A DNA stretch of 64,000 nucleotides, taken from positions 1 through 64,000 of the forward strand of contig CAIYBN010000006.1 of NCBI GenBank assembly GCA_903924465.1, written 5' to 3'. The notes under the pieces were generated by a model, which did no database searches, was not told the DNA's origin, and saw only the letters and a list, made by a program, of their open reading frames with translations. Source of the stretch: an uncultured Myxococcales bacterium. GTDB lineage: Bacteria > Myxococcota_A > UBA9042. The position numbers and the translations under genes were made by a program. Below are positions 27,406-36,715 of the stretch, piece by piece (position 1 is the stretch's first letter; each line of letters begins with the position of its first letter).

Positions 27406-27621
27406 GTGCCCAAGCGTTTCGCCATCGTCGCCGTGCTGTCGTTCGCCCAGGCGGGGTGCATCGTTTTGGACGTGCCGCCACATCTGCCGGCCGTCGACGT
27501 CATCGCGCCCCTTGCAGATACCTGTGTCTGCGGCGACGGAATCTGCAACGTCGGGTGCCATGAATCCGCATCGACGTGCCCCGACGATTGCCCAACCGCT
27601 GACGCAACAGGCCTCGACTGA
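27406..27621 (+). CDS. Small Cys-rich exported protein with CGDGxC motif
   Basis: A 71-aa protein starting at GTG 27406. A hydrophobic leader ends at a lipobox-like FAQAGC (Cys18), with Gln at the -3 position making it imperfect. The mature part has six Cys residues in CVCGDGICNVGC and CPDDC. This resembles the CGDGxCxxGE...CPxDC disulphide motif widespread in secreted proteins of myxobacteria and relatives. It ends five bases before the convergent gene at 27627. There is no obvious ribosome site. The function is unknown. Confidence 0.6.
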   Translation: MPKRFAIVAVLSFAQAGCIVLDVPPHLPAVDVIAPLADTCVCGDGICNVGCHESASTCPDDCPTADATGLD

Positions 27622-27626
27622 CTCCG

Positions 27627-28436
27627 CTAGCGGGTCGACGTGACATCCTGAGGCAGTTCATCCGCTTCGTCCGGCAGCTGCCGTGGGCGTGCCGGTTCCA
27701 GCAGCCGTGACGGCGAGAACGAGATGCCGATGTGTCCAGATGGCGACTGCGAACCCGCGACTTGCAGGAAGATCGCAAACATGTCGTTCACCTGGGCCTG
27801 CATGTTCAAGCCCGCGGCAAGCTGCGCATCGCCGAGTTGACCTCCAGCTGGAACGCGGTTGGCGACCGGGTAGACCCACAGTGCCGGCCGCGTTGCGCCA
27901 GCCCAGATTTCCAGCAGCCCGCCTTCAAACGGACGAAATGCGCCGCCAAGCGTCGCGTATCGGGCATCCATGAACGGTCGCCAGCGCCCGATCTGGACGT
28001 GCGCCCAAACGTGCTCCATGCGACCGAAGTCCATGCTGAAATAGGGTGTGCCACTGCTCGCCCAGCCGCTGCCGCCAGCCGCAAAGCCGAAATGGCGCCA
28101 TTTGCCGCCGACGTAGACGCCGCCGCCGAGCAGGTAGTCGCGCGCGCCGTCGGGAGGCGTTGGGTGGTCGCGCGATGCCGTAACCGTCTCGCGCATACCC
28201 TCGACCGCGCCGCCCAGTTCCAGACCGTTGGCGTTCTCGTGCACGACTGCGACACCGACCTGCACCTGATCGTCCAACTGGCGCGCGGGCGGAAAGCTCG
28301 CGCAGGCGCCGGTGTTCTCGGTCCAGTTGGTGCGGGCGATGCCGCCGGAGACCAGCACGTCCGTGCGCGTCGCCCGCGGCAAGGTGGCGCAGCACAAGCA
28401 GGAGAGGGTGACGAACGGGACGACGAGACGGCGCAT
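27627..28436 (-). CDS. Secreted protein of unknown function, possibly outer-membrane beta-barrel
   Basis: A 269-aa protein with a signal peptide (MRRLVVPFVTLSCLCCATLP; the Cys residues could be a lipid site). The mature region is rich in Gly and aromatic residues with alternating beta-like stretches (YLLGGGVYVGGKWRHFGFAA, FSMDFGRMEHVWAHV), consistent with a small beta-barrel or porin-like fold. GGAAG lies five bases before ATG 28436; the frame is open further upstream to 28604 but that extension overlaps the divergent methylase and is unlikely. I recognise no family. Confidence 0.6.
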   Translation of the reverse strand: MRRLVVPFVTLSCLCCATLPRATRTDVLVSGGIARTNWTENTGACASFPPARQLDDQVQVGVAVVHENANGLELGGAVEGMRETVTASRDHPTPPDGARDYLLGGGVYVGGKWRHFGFAAGGSGWASSGTPYFSMDFGRMEHVWAHVQIGRWRPFMDARYATLGGAFRPFEGGLLEIWAGATRPALWVYPVANRVPAGGQLGDAQLAAGLNMQAQVNDMFAIFLQVAGSQSPSGHIGISFSPSRLLEPARPRQLPDEADELPQDVTSTR

Positions 28437-28557
28437 GTGGCTTCCCTGTGTGCTGCCAGAATGCAACATGCCGGGAGATTTGCAAACCGTGGCGCCGCCG
28501 TTGCCGCAGATGCGCCATTCAGACACACTGCTCGGCGCACGATGGGGACGATGAACG

Positions 28558-29664
28558 GTGGCACCAGCGGAAGACCCGGAATACCTGTCGCGGCAGCTCA
28601 TCACCTACCTCGGCAACAAACGCGCGCTGCTGGACTTCATTGGCGCGAGTGTCCAGCGCGTCCGGGACCGGCTGGGACAGCGGAAGCTGGCGACTCTGGA
28701 CGTGTTCTCCGGCTCCGGAGTGGTCGCCCGCTATTTGCGCAAGGACAGCGACCGGCTGATTGCCAACGACCTGGAAGCCTACTCGGCGGTGATCAACCGC
28801 TGCTATTTGGCCAATCCGACGCCGCTGCTGCTGGACGAACTGCGCACGCATCACGCGCAGCTGACCGCGCAGATCCACACGCACGGGCTGCAATCCGGCT
28901 TTCTGGCGGAGTTGTACGCGCCGGCGGACGACCGGGCGATCCAGCCGCATGAGCGTGTGTTCTACACGACCCGCAACGCCCGGTACCTGGATACCATGCG
29001 GCGGCTCATCGACGACGTGCCCGTGCACCTGCGCGATTTCTTCCTCGCGCCGCTGTTGTCGCAGGCCTCGATTCACGCCAATACGTCGGGGGTGTTCAAA
29101 GGTTTCTACAAGGATTCAGCGTCCGGCTTGGGGCAATTTGGCGGGAACCGTCGCGATGCGCTGGCGCGAATCACGAGTGATATCGCCCTGCCGCTGCCCA
29201 TTTTCAGCCGGTTCGCCGTGGACTGTGAAGTGCGTCAGCAAGATGCCAACGCCCTGATTGCCGATCTGGCCGAAGTGGATCTGGCCTACATCGACCCGCC
29301 GTACAACCAGCATCCGTACGGCGCAAACTACTTCATGCTCAACTTGCTGGTCGACTACCGGCGGCCGAAGGTAGTCAGCCCGGTCTCGGGCATTCCGGTG
29401 GACTGGCGACGGTCGCAGTACAACCGGCGGGCGCAGGCGCGGGAGACGCTGACGCAGTTGGTGACCGCGATGCCGGCGAAATTCCTGCTGGTCTCGTTCA
29501 ATTCACAGGGTTTCATCGCCAAAGACGACATGCTGGCGCTGCTCTCGCGCGTCGGCAAGACCGAAGTGCTGGAGACGCCCTACAACGCGTTTCGGGGCAG
29601 CCGCAACCTGGCCGACCGCGCGCTGCACGTGCGTGAGTTCCTGTTTCTGGTCGAGAAATCGTGA
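28558..29664 (+). CDS. D12-class (Dam-like) DNA adenine-N6 methyltransferase
   Basis: A 368-aa protein with the D12 family layout: N-terminal LITYLGNKRALLDFI, SAM motif DVFSGSGVVARYL, and catalytic DPPY (Asp246-Tyr249 in IDPPYN). No restriction enzyme gene is adjacent, so it behaves as a solitary methylase, perhaps for epigenetic control or protection. Recognition specificity cannot be read. It starts at GTG 28558 after a GGGGA stretch; the spacing is long, so the start is moderately certain. Confidence 0.87.
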   Translation: MAPAEDPEYLSRQLITYLGNKRALLDFIGASVQRVRDRLGQRKLATLDVFSGSGVVARYLRKDSDRLIANDLEAYSAVINRCYLANPTPLLLDELRTHHAQLTAQIHTHGLQSGFLAELYAPADDRAIQPHERVFYTTRNARYLDTMRRLIDDVPVHLRDFFLAPLLSQASIHANTSGVFKGFYKDSASGLGQFGGNRRDALARITSDIALPLPIFSRFAVDCEVRQQDANALIADLAEVDLAYIDPPYNQHPYGANYFMLNLLVDYRRPKVVSPVSGIPVDWRRSQYNRRAQARETLTQLVTAMPAKFLLVSFNSQGFIAKDDMLALLSRVGKTEVLETPYNAFRGSRNLADRALHVREFLFLVEKS

Positions 29665-29669
29665 CGCGT

Positions 29670-32108
29670 TCAGGCGTACGTGACGAGCACCATGGCGCGG
29701 TGCAGCTTCCGCTCGATGTCGAGGACGGCCAAGGTCGTCTTCAACAGCGCGTCGGGATTGAGAGAAATGCTGTCGATGCCCTGTTCGACCAGGAACTGCG
29801 CAAATTCCGGGTAGTCGCTGGGCGCTTGCCCGCAGATGCCGATTTTGCGCCCTTTGGCGTTGGCGACGCGGATCACCTGCGCGATCATCATCTTCACGGC
29901 CTCGTTGCGCTCATCGAAAATGGGCGCGACGATCTCTGAATCCCGGTCCACACCCAGCAGCAACTGCGTCAGGTCATTCGAGCCGATCGAGAAACCGTCG
30001 AAGATTTCAGCGAATTCTGCGGCGAGGATGACGTTGCTCGGCACCTCGCACATGACGTAGACCTCCAGACCGCCCACGCCGCGTCGCAGCCCCTGCTTGG
30101 CCATTTCTGCGATCACCTGTTCACCTTCCTCCACCGTCCGGCAGAACGGAATCATGAGCTTCAGGTTCCTCAGCCCCATCTCATCGCGCACTTTGCGCAC
30201 AGCCCGACATTCCAGCGCAAAGCCTTCGCGGTAGCTCGGATGGCAATAGCGCGCCGCGCCGCGAAAACCGAGCATGGGATTTTCTTCATGCGGCTCGAAA
30301 GCGGCACCGCCCAGCAGATTGGCATACTCGTTGGTCTTGAAATCGCTCAAGCGCAGGATCACGTCCTTGGGATGAAAGGCCGCGGCGATCATGGCAATTC
30401 CCTGCGCCAGCCGATCGACGAAATACTGCGGTTTGTCGTGGTAGCCAGCCGTCAACGCCGCGATCTGCTCCCGCGCCTCCGCACCCACGACTTTTTCGGG
30501 GTGGATCAGCGCCAACGGGTGCACTTTCACCCAGTTGGAAATGATGAACTCCTCGCGCGCCAGACCGACGCCGGCGTTGGGCAGGAACGAGAGCGAGAAC
30601 GCCTCTTCCGGATTGGCGACATTCAGCATCATTTTCGTGCGCGGCTGGGCCACCGCTTCCAGATCGACGCTGCGAATTTCAAACGGCAGGAGGCCGTCGT
30701 AGACTTGCCCGGTCTCGCCTTCCGCGCAGCAAACCGTCACGTCCTGACCGTCCTGGAGCAGCGCCGTTGCGTTCCCCGTGCCGACAATGGCCGGCAGGCC
30801 GATCTCCCGGCTGACGATCGCGGCGTGGCACGTACGCCCACCGTGGTTGGTCACGATCGCCGCGGCTTGCTTCATGATCGGCTCCCAATCCGGGTCCGTC
30901 TTGTCCGCGACCAGAACCTCGCCCGGCCGAAACGTGTGAAGTTGCTCGGCGCCATGCAGCACCCGCACGCGCCCTTCGCCGATCTTGTCGCCCACGCTCC
31001 GACCACTGACCAGCACGCGACCGTGCTCTTTCAGCATGTAGGTCTCCAACGTCCGCGTCTGCCGTCGCGATTGAACCGTTTCCGGCCGCGCTTGAACGAC
31101 GAACAATTGGCCAGTGTGACCGTCCTTGGCCCACTCGATATCCATCGGACACGGGTGCTTGGCCTTGGCAGTGTAGTGGTCCTCGATCGCACACGCCCAG
31201 CGCGCCAGCGTCAGCACCTCGTCGTCGGTCAGCGCGAGCCGCGCGCGATCGGCCATGGGAACGGGCTCGTTCTTGACATGCCGACCGGCACCGCCGTTGT
31301 ACACCATGCGCAACTCCTTGGCGCCGCAGGTCTTTTGCAAGATCGGCCGGAATCCCTGTCGCAGCGTGGGCTTGAAGACCCGGTATTCGTCCGGGTTGAC
31401 GGCGCCCTGGACGACATTTTCGCCAAGGCCATAGGCTGCGTTGATCAGGACGACATCGCGAAAGCCGTTCTCGGTATCGATCGTGAACGCGACGCCTGCG
31501 CAGGCCAGATCGGAACGAACCATCCGCTGCACGCCGACGGAAAGTGCGATCGCCCCGGCGCCCATGCCGTGCGTGGCGCGATAGTGAATGGCGCGATCGG
31601 TAAACAAGGAAGCAAAGCAGCGTTTGACGCTGTCGAGCAGCGCGACGCGCCCTTGAATGTTCAGGAACGTCTCTTGCTGGCCCGCGAAGCTGGCATCCGG
31701 GAGATCCTCAGCCGTGGCACTGCTCCGCACCGCGACATCGACGGACTCCGGCCCCTCCGAGAGGCGACCATAAGCGTCCACGATGGCATCGGCCAGATCA
31801 CGTGGCAGTTCAGCGGCAAGCAACGCCTCGCGAATCGTCCGACCGCAACGCGCCAGGGCATCGACGTCCGTCACTTTCAGTCCGCGCAGCTGATCCGCAA
31901 CGAGCGCCTCCAACCCGGCTTCCCGGACAAAGCGCCGATAGGCGTGCGCCGTGATCGCAAAGCCATTGGGGACGCGAATCCCTTTGACCGACAATTCCCG
32001 CACCATTTCGCCGAGCGACGCATTCTTGCCGCCCACGACTGGCAGATCGGCGAGGCTGATGCTTTCGAACCACAGAATCAGGGGGCGGGAATCAATCGCA
32101 TTCTTCAT
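29670..32108 (-). CDS. ppsA: Phosphoenolpyruvate synthase
   Basis: Converts pyruvate and ATP to PEP, AMP and phosphate in gluconeogenesis. The protein is 812 aa from ATG 32108, with GAGGAG seven bases upstream; the frame extends to 32564 but that is too long for the family. Features: N-terminal ATP-binding domain beginning at VVGGKNASLGEM, central phosphohistidine domain NHGGRTCHAAIVSRE (His428), and C-terminal PEP-binding barrel ending with CGQAPSDYPEF and SISLNPD. It is divergent from the radical SAM gene. No PpsR-type regulator is adjacent. Confidence 0.95.
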   Translation of the reverse strand: MKNAIDSRPLILWFESISLADLPVVGGKNASLGEMVRELSVKGIRVPNGFAITAHAYRRFVREAGLEALVADQLRGLKVTDVDALARCGRTIREALLAAELPRDLADAIVDAYGRLSEGPESVDVAVRSSATAEDLPDASFAGQQETFLNIQGRVALLDSVKRCFASLFTDRAIHYRATHGMGAGAIALSVGVQRMVRSDLACAGVAFTIDTENGFRDVVLINAAYGLGENVVQGAVNPDEYRVFKPTLRQGFRPILQKTCGAKELRMVYNGGAGRHVKNEPVPMADRARLALTDDEVLTLARWACAIEDHYTAKAKHPCPMDIEWAKDGHTGQLFVVQARPETVQSRRQTRTLETYMLKEHGRVLVSGRSVGDKIGEGRVRVLHGAEQLHTFRPGEVLVADKTDPDWEPIMKQAAAIVTNHGGRTCHAAIVSREIGLPAIVGTGNATALLQDGQDVTVCCAEGETGQVYDGLLPFEIRSVDLEAVAQPRTKMMLNVANPEEAFSLSFLPNAGVGLAREEFIISNWVKVHPLALIHPEKVVGAEAREQIAALTAGYHDKPQYFVDRLAQGIAMIAAAFHPKDVILRLSDFKTNEYANLLGGAAFEPHEENPMLGFRGAARYCHPSYREGFALECRAVRKVRDEMGLRNLKLMIPFCRTVEEGEQVIAEMAKQGLRRGVGGLEVYVMCEVPSNVILAAEFAEIFDGFSIGSNDLTQLLLGVDRDSEIVAPIFDERNEAVKMMIAQVIRVANAKGRKIGICGQAPSDYPEFAQFLVEQGIDSISLNPDALLKTTLAVLDIERKLHRAMVLVTYA

Positions 32109-32325
32109 GGGTGCTCTCCTCGTCGTCGGGCGTCGGCCATCGCTGCACACACTTCGCACGCAGCTTGCCGCTTGGTGCCAAAGCAAACATCGTGCCAAGT
32201 TCAGTTGGGTTCCTGAACGGGGGCGGCGAGTCGCTTGGCGGGCCCGCCTCCAGCAACCGGGACACAAGGTGCGGCTTTTTCCCCAGTGCATGCGGCGAAA
32301 GCCACAACGCCGCCATGGTCGGCGC

Positions 32326-32355
32326 TTGTCGAGATGTGTCAGGCGGCGCGATACT
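32326..32355 (+). promoter_or_regulatory. Candidate sigma-70 promoter for the radical SAM-membrane pair
   Basis: TTGTCG (32326-32331) and GATACT (32350-32355) are separated by 18 bases, giving a start of transcription about 30 bases before ATG 32393. The match is modest. It lies in the 284-bp gap between the divergent ppsA and radical SAM genes; nothing else was recognised there. Confidence 0.3.
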
Positions 32356-32392
32356 TGCGCTCGTTGTCGCCAATTGCCTTGGAGAAACGCGC

Positions 32393-33691
32393 ATGACGAT
32401 GTTGCAACAGAGCCCAGAGGGGCGCGGAGGGAAACCGGACGACTACCGCGCCTCTCCACCGCGGACGCTGCCCGAATTTCGGCTGTATCACCCGCGGCCG
32501 GGCGACCCGGACTGGCCGCGGCTGCTGGAAGAGGCGCGCATGTTGGCGGCAGATCTCCTCCCACGTCTGGAGCGACCTGAACCCATGACCCGCGCGCTGC
32601 GACGCCGGACTGCGGCGTATCGGACAGCGGCGCTCAATTACCTGGAGAACCGCAAGCGCAGTCGCGACGGGCGAGAGGACCTGCTGCCGCTGTACTTCAT
32701 CTGGACCGCGATCCGCGCCTGCAACTTCAGTTGCACGTACTGCGACGATCATCAAGGGCGAAAGTACCCAGATTTGCCGCTCAAAGGTGCGCTGAGCACG
32801 GAACGCGCAGGGCGCTTGCTGGAGATCATGCGGACCGGGACGCCGTCCATTTACTTTGCGGGTGGCGAGCCGACCGCGCGCGACGACTTGCCGGTCCTTA
32901 CACGAAAAGCGAGAGACCTCAATTACTTTCCGATTCTCATCAACACCAACGGCAGTCTGGTCGCCCGGCAACTGGCGCGTCCGGAATGGCGCACGTGGCT
33001 GGCCGATACCGACGTGGTGATCGTCTCGTTGGATGGGGTGGATCTCGCCCGGCTCGCGCGGCTGTGGGGGACGAAGGAGCCGCACGCCGTGCTGCGAAAC
33101 TTGCTGCTGCTGCGCGAACTCGCGGCGCCGATGGGCTTCAAGCTCATGGTGAATTGTGTCATCGAGCCCGGGCAAATTCCCGAGGCGGAAGCGGTTCTGA
33201 ACCTCGCGAATGATCTCGGTATTTGGTTCGCGCCGGTGCCGATGAATGCAGGACCGGGCATCGCGGGTGGGCTGCATGGCGATCCAGCCTACACCGCGTT
33301 TGCGCGCCAGGTCGTCGCACGCAAGCGGGCCGGTTACCGCATCGTCGGCTCGGAGCGGCTCAACACGCGGCTGCTGTCCTCGGCGCCGCTCGATTGCCGT
33401 AATACCTTGAAACCGCACGTGGACTTTGACGGCATGCTGCCGTGGCCGTGCAAGGCCGCCGTGCACGTGCCGCCGGTGCGCATCGACGTCCTGGCGTTTG
33501 ACGACGTCGCGAGCCTGTATGCGCATGCCCGATCGCTGGTGGAGCCGACGCGGTTTCATGGCCCGGCGAAGAACCAATGTGGGGCGGAGTGCAACTGGGC
33601 GCAGAACTACACGACGGACGCCTATGCCCACGGGCTGCGCAGTCCTTGGACGCTGGTGAGCGAAATCCGCGATCTGGTGCGGTCCAAGTGA
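32393..33691 (+). CDS. Radical SAM enzyme with C-terminal Cys-rich domain
   Basis: A 432-aa protein with the cluster motif CNFSCTYC, GGEPTARDDLP and TNGSLVARQLA, followed by a C-terminal part with extra Cys residues (PLDCRNTLKP, WPCKAAV, CGAECNW) that could hold an auxiliary cluster as in SPASM-type enzymes. GGAGA lies seven bases before ATG 32393. The downstream membrane gene overlaps its stop (TGATG), so they are coupled. The substrate is unknown; a membrane-associated lipid or peptide is plausible from the neighbour. Confidence 0.82.
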   Translation: MTMLQQSPEGRGGKPDDYRASPPRTLPEFRLYHPRPGDPDWPRLLEEARMLAADLLPRLERPEPMTRALRRRTAAYRTAALNYLENRKRSRDGREDLLPLYFIWTAIRACNFSCTYCDDHQGRKYPDLPLKGALSTERAGRLLEIMRTGTPSIYFAGGEPTARDDLPVLTRKARDLNYFPILINTNGSLVARQLARPEWRTWLADTDVVIVSLDGVDLARLARLWGTKEPHAVLRNLLLLRELAAPMGFKLMVNCVIEPGQIPEAEAVLNLANDLGIWFAPVPMNAGPGIAGGLHGDPAYTAFARQVVARKRAGYRIVGSERLNTRLLSSAPLDCRNTLKPHVDFDGMLPWPCKAAVHVPPVRIDVLAFDDVASLYAHARSLVEPTRFHGPAKNQCGAECNWAQNYTTDAYAHGLRSPWTLVSEIRDLVRSK

Positions 33692-34500
33692 TGCCGGATC
33701 AAACAGCCGTGACCACGCGCAGCGAGTTGGGAATCGACGGTATCGCCATCGTCGCGGTCAGCGCCGGCATCTGCGTGGCATCCCAGCAGTTGCTCGCCAT
33801 GACCGTCCTCGTGGTCGCGGTGTGGATCGTCCGAACGGTCGCCTGGGTCCGCTTCAGGCCGCGTCACGCCCACGGCCTTGGCGCCGAACTCGCCTTTGCC
33901 ATCGTCCTCACCTGCATCGGCGGATTCAACGACTGGAATTCCGTCGATCGCCACCGGATTTACGACTACACGGTGCCCACCGACCTGGCTGGCTTGTCCA
34001 CCTTGCCGATCTGGATGCTGCTGTACTGGGGCCTCATCCTGCGCTTTTTGGCCACGCTCGCCCTGTTCGACGCTTTGGGCCCTTCGCCTGCGCCGCGCAA
34101 CGACGTACGCATCGGGCCATGGCTGTCGATGCGGCCGTGGGTCAAGGTCGTCGCCCAGCTGGCGTTGGTGGTGGCGACGCGACAGACGATCTACCGGACC
34201 TTTCTCGATCCGCTGTGGTCGTGGCTGCCCTTCCTGATCGCCGGCCTGCTGCACGTCGCGCTGTTTCGGTGGGACGAGCGCGATCGGCGGCTGGTTCTCC
34301 TCGCGCTCCTCGTCGGGCCGCTCGTGGAAATGCTGTACATCCAGGTTGGCGGCCTGCATCGCTACCACCTCGGCTGGTTGGGTGGCGTGCCGCTGTGGAT
34401 CGCGCTGTGGTGGGGCGTCGCGCTGCTCATCTGGCGGGACTTGGCGCCGCGCTTGTTGGGCGTGTTCACGCGCGTGTGGCCGCGGATCGCGCGAGACTGA
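33691..34500 (+). CDS. Polytopic membrane protein coupled to the radical SAM gene
   Basis: A 269-aa integral membrane protein with about seven to eight hydrophobic segments and loops containing NDWNSVDRHRIYDY and RQTIYRTFLDP. I do not recognise the family. Its ATG shares one base with the radical SAM stop (TGATG), so translation is likely linked. It may provide a membrane substrate or anchor for that enzyme, but this is inference from context. Confidence 0.7.
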   Translation: MPDQTAVTTRSELGIDGIAIVAVSAGICVASQQLLAMTVLVVAVWIVRTVAWVRFRPRHAHGLGAELAFAIVLTCIGGFNDWNSVDRHRIYDYTVPTDLAGLSTLPIWMLLYWGLILRFLATLALFDALGPSPAPRNDVRIGPWLSMRPWVKVVAQLALVVATRQTIYRTFLDPLWSWLPFLIAGLLHVALFRWDERDRRLVLLALLVGPLVEMLYIQVGGLHRYHLGWLGGVPLWIALWWGVALLIWRDLAPRLLGVFTRVWPRIARD

Positions 34501-34572
34501 TGGCGACCGCCCTTGCGCTTGCGCCGAGAAGGTGTTCCGCTCCACTCTCTGACCGTTCGTAAGGAGTCCGCC

Positions 34573-36612
34573 GTGTCCTGTTTCACTGCAACTTTGGTTC
34601 AAACCTGCCTCCTGGTCAGCCTGTGCGCCTGCGGCAACAGCACCAGCACCGCCGCCGATGCCTTGGTTGACGCAACCGCGGTCGACGACACCGTCATCGC
34701 ACCCGACGTGCAAACCGGCGATGATGCAAGCGACTCGGGATCGGACGTGACCAAGCCAGTTTGCGTGCCGGGGGAGATTACGCCGCTCGGCGAGAACTTC
34801 TTCACGGACATTTCCGTGGCCAGCGGGATCCGCCACGGCAACGTGGTCTACGGCAGCACGACGGCTATTCCGATCAACGATCACAGCCGCCTCGGCTTCG
34901 TCGATTTGGACGGCGACGGCCTGGACGACGTCGTTACGCACAGCCTCTATCCCAATCCGCAGGCGGGCGTTCCGTTCGAGCACCTCATCTACCGCAACCT
35001 GGGCAACGGCACCTTCGCCGATATCACCGACGCCAGCGGCCTGCGCTCCATCGCCGCGGGCTGGTTCGCCTTTGGCGATATCGACAACGACGGCGATCAG
35101 GATTGCCTGGCCGGATTGGACGTGCCGTTGACGGGCAAAACGCACCAAATTCTGCTCAACGACGGCACTGGCCATTTTACCGTCAAGGCGGCGAGCGGCG
35201 TCGAAAAGCTGAGCTCCGTGGCCGGCAACGCGGTGTTTGCCGACTTTGACGGCGATGGCAAGTTGGATCTCTTCATCGGCATGGGGCACACCGGCTACAG
35301 CGCGCCCAACGTGCTGCTTTTTGGCCAGGGCGATGGCACGTTTGTCAACCACACGGATTGGTTGGACAGCAACCCCGCGCAGCCGACCAACGGCACGGTC
35401 GCCTGCGACTTCGACGGCGACGGCGACATGGACGTGTTGGTCAGCAATTACGGCGTCAGCGAATTGAGTGGGCACAATGCGTTGTATCAGAACGATGGCA
35501 CCGGCCACTTCACGGAAGTCGCGGAAGCGGTGGGCTTTGCCTACCTGAAGACCGGCAATCCGTGGCTGGAAGCGCAGGGCGTCATGTCCGGCGACGAACC
35601 CACGCCCGGCGCCACCGGCTACATCGGCAACAACGGTTTTGGCTTGGATTGCGGCGACTTCAACGGCGACGGCCGCATGGACATCTTCATCACCGCCATC
35701 AGCCACCCGGTCGCGAGCGACTATTCACGCAAATGGTCCGACCCGACGCGCCTGCTCATCAACACGATAAAGGACGGCAAGGTCTGGTTCTCCAGTGAAG
35801 GCGGCCAGCGCAAGTTGCCGTTCAATGAAGGCGACGTCGACGGCGCGATGGTGGATTTTGACAACGACGGCCGCTTGGACGCCTCCATCTCCCGCGACAA
35901 GAAATACGAGGCCAGCTACACGACGCTCGACCAAAAAGCCTGGTTCGGCTTGATGCATCAGGAATCGGACGGCAGCTTCGCCAGCGTCGGACCCGTGAGC
36001 GGCATCAATACGCTGGTCAGCAAGCCAAGCGCGTCGCAAACCGCGTGCACGCTGGACAGCGATTGCACCGTCACGGGGGAAAAATGCCTTGTCAAAGCGT
36101 GCCGCACGCCGTGCACGAGCGACGCGCAGTGCCTCCAGAGCAACGAGAATTGCGCGAGCGGCGGCTACTGCAAGGATTTGTTGGGCATGAAGAACGCGCA
36201 GAATCACGCGTGGGCAGACATCGACGGCGACGGCGACTTGGACTTGCTGGTGGGCGGCCGCGACACCGGCGGCGGTCGGCCGAATTTCCTGTTTCGCAAC
36301 GACGTCGGTCAAAAGTTGCCGTGGTTGCAACTGCGCATGGTCGGCGACGGTGTGAACGTGAACCGCGATGCCATTGGGGCGCGTGTCACCCTCAAGTTTG
36401 CCGGCGGCGCGCTGGTGACGCGCGAAGTCAAGGCGAGTCGAGGGATGTACGACTCGATGGATGGTCGTGCGCTGCAATTTGGCTTGGGGGATCTGGGTTG
36501 TGACTTTGTGGTGGAAGTGCGCTGGCCGGATGGCAAGGTAGCGACTTTGGATGCCGCGAAGATCGCGCCGCGCAAGGCGTTCGTGGTGCGGTATCCGGAC
36601 GTGGTGCAGTAG
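34573..36612 (+). CDS. FG-GAP/VCBS repeat lipoprotein with ASPIC/UnbV domain
   Basis: A 679-aa lipoprotein: signal peptide with lipobox LCAC (Cys20), a Ser/Thr/Asp-rich linker, then at least seven DxDxDGxxD calcium-loop repeats (for example DLDGDGLDD, DFDGDGKLD, DFNGDGRMD, DIDGDGDLD) forming an integrin-like beta-propeller. A Cys-rich insert (CTLDSDC, CRTPC, CASGGYC) interrupts it near the C-terminal third, and the end is an ASPIC/UnbV-type domain (NRDAIGARVTLKFAGGALV). AAGGAG lies six bases before GTG 34573. It probably binds calcium at the cell surface. Confidence 0.85.
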   Translation: MSCFTATLVQTCLLVSLCACGNSTSTAADALVDATAVDDTVIAPDVQTGDDASDSGSDVTKPVCVPGEITPLGENFFTDISVASGIRHGNVVYGSTTAIPINDHSRLGFVDLDGDGLDDVVTHSLYPNPQAGVPFEHLIYRNLGNGTFADITDASGLRSIAAGWFAFGDIDNDGDQDCLAGLDVPLTGKTHQILLNDGTGHFTVKAASGVEKLSSVAGNAVFADFDGDGKLDLFIGMGHTGYSAPNVLLFGQGDGTFVNHTDWLDSNPAQPTNGTVACDFDGDGDMDVLVSNYGVSELSGHNALYQNDGTGHFTEVAEAVGFAYLKTGNPWLEAQGVMSGDEPTPGATGYIGNNGFGLDCGDFNGDGRMDIFITAISHPVASDYSRKWSDPTRLLINTIKDGKVWFSSEGGQRKLPFNEGDVDGAMVDFDNDGRLDASISRDKKYEASYTTLDQKAWFGLMHQESDGSFASVGPVSGINTLVSKPSASQTACTLDSDCTVTGEKCLVKACRTPCTSDAQCLQSNENCASGGYCKDLLGMKNAQNHAWADIDGDGDLDLLVGGRDTGGGRPNFLFRNDVGQKLPWLQLRMVGDGVNVNRDAIGARVTLKFAGGALVTREVKASRGMYDSMDGRALQFGLGDLGCDFVVEVRWPDGKVATLDAAKIAPRKAFVVRYPDVVQ

Positions 36613-36715
36613 GTGGGCGTCCAGCCGGAAGTCCCTCCCCAACGTGATTTCCTCCGTGCGTTGTGGCACAGTCTGCGACTGCCGCGGTTGGGGGCGCTGC
36701 GGTGTTGAGGTCGCA

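Noticed and set aside
30240..32216. 658-codon open frame antisense to ppsA
   Set aside because: Same artefact; ppsA has full-length conserved domains and a strong ribosome site.
36661..36690. TGGCAC upstream of the PAS hybrid kinase
   Set aside because: No GC at the required spacing, so not a sigma-54 promoter.
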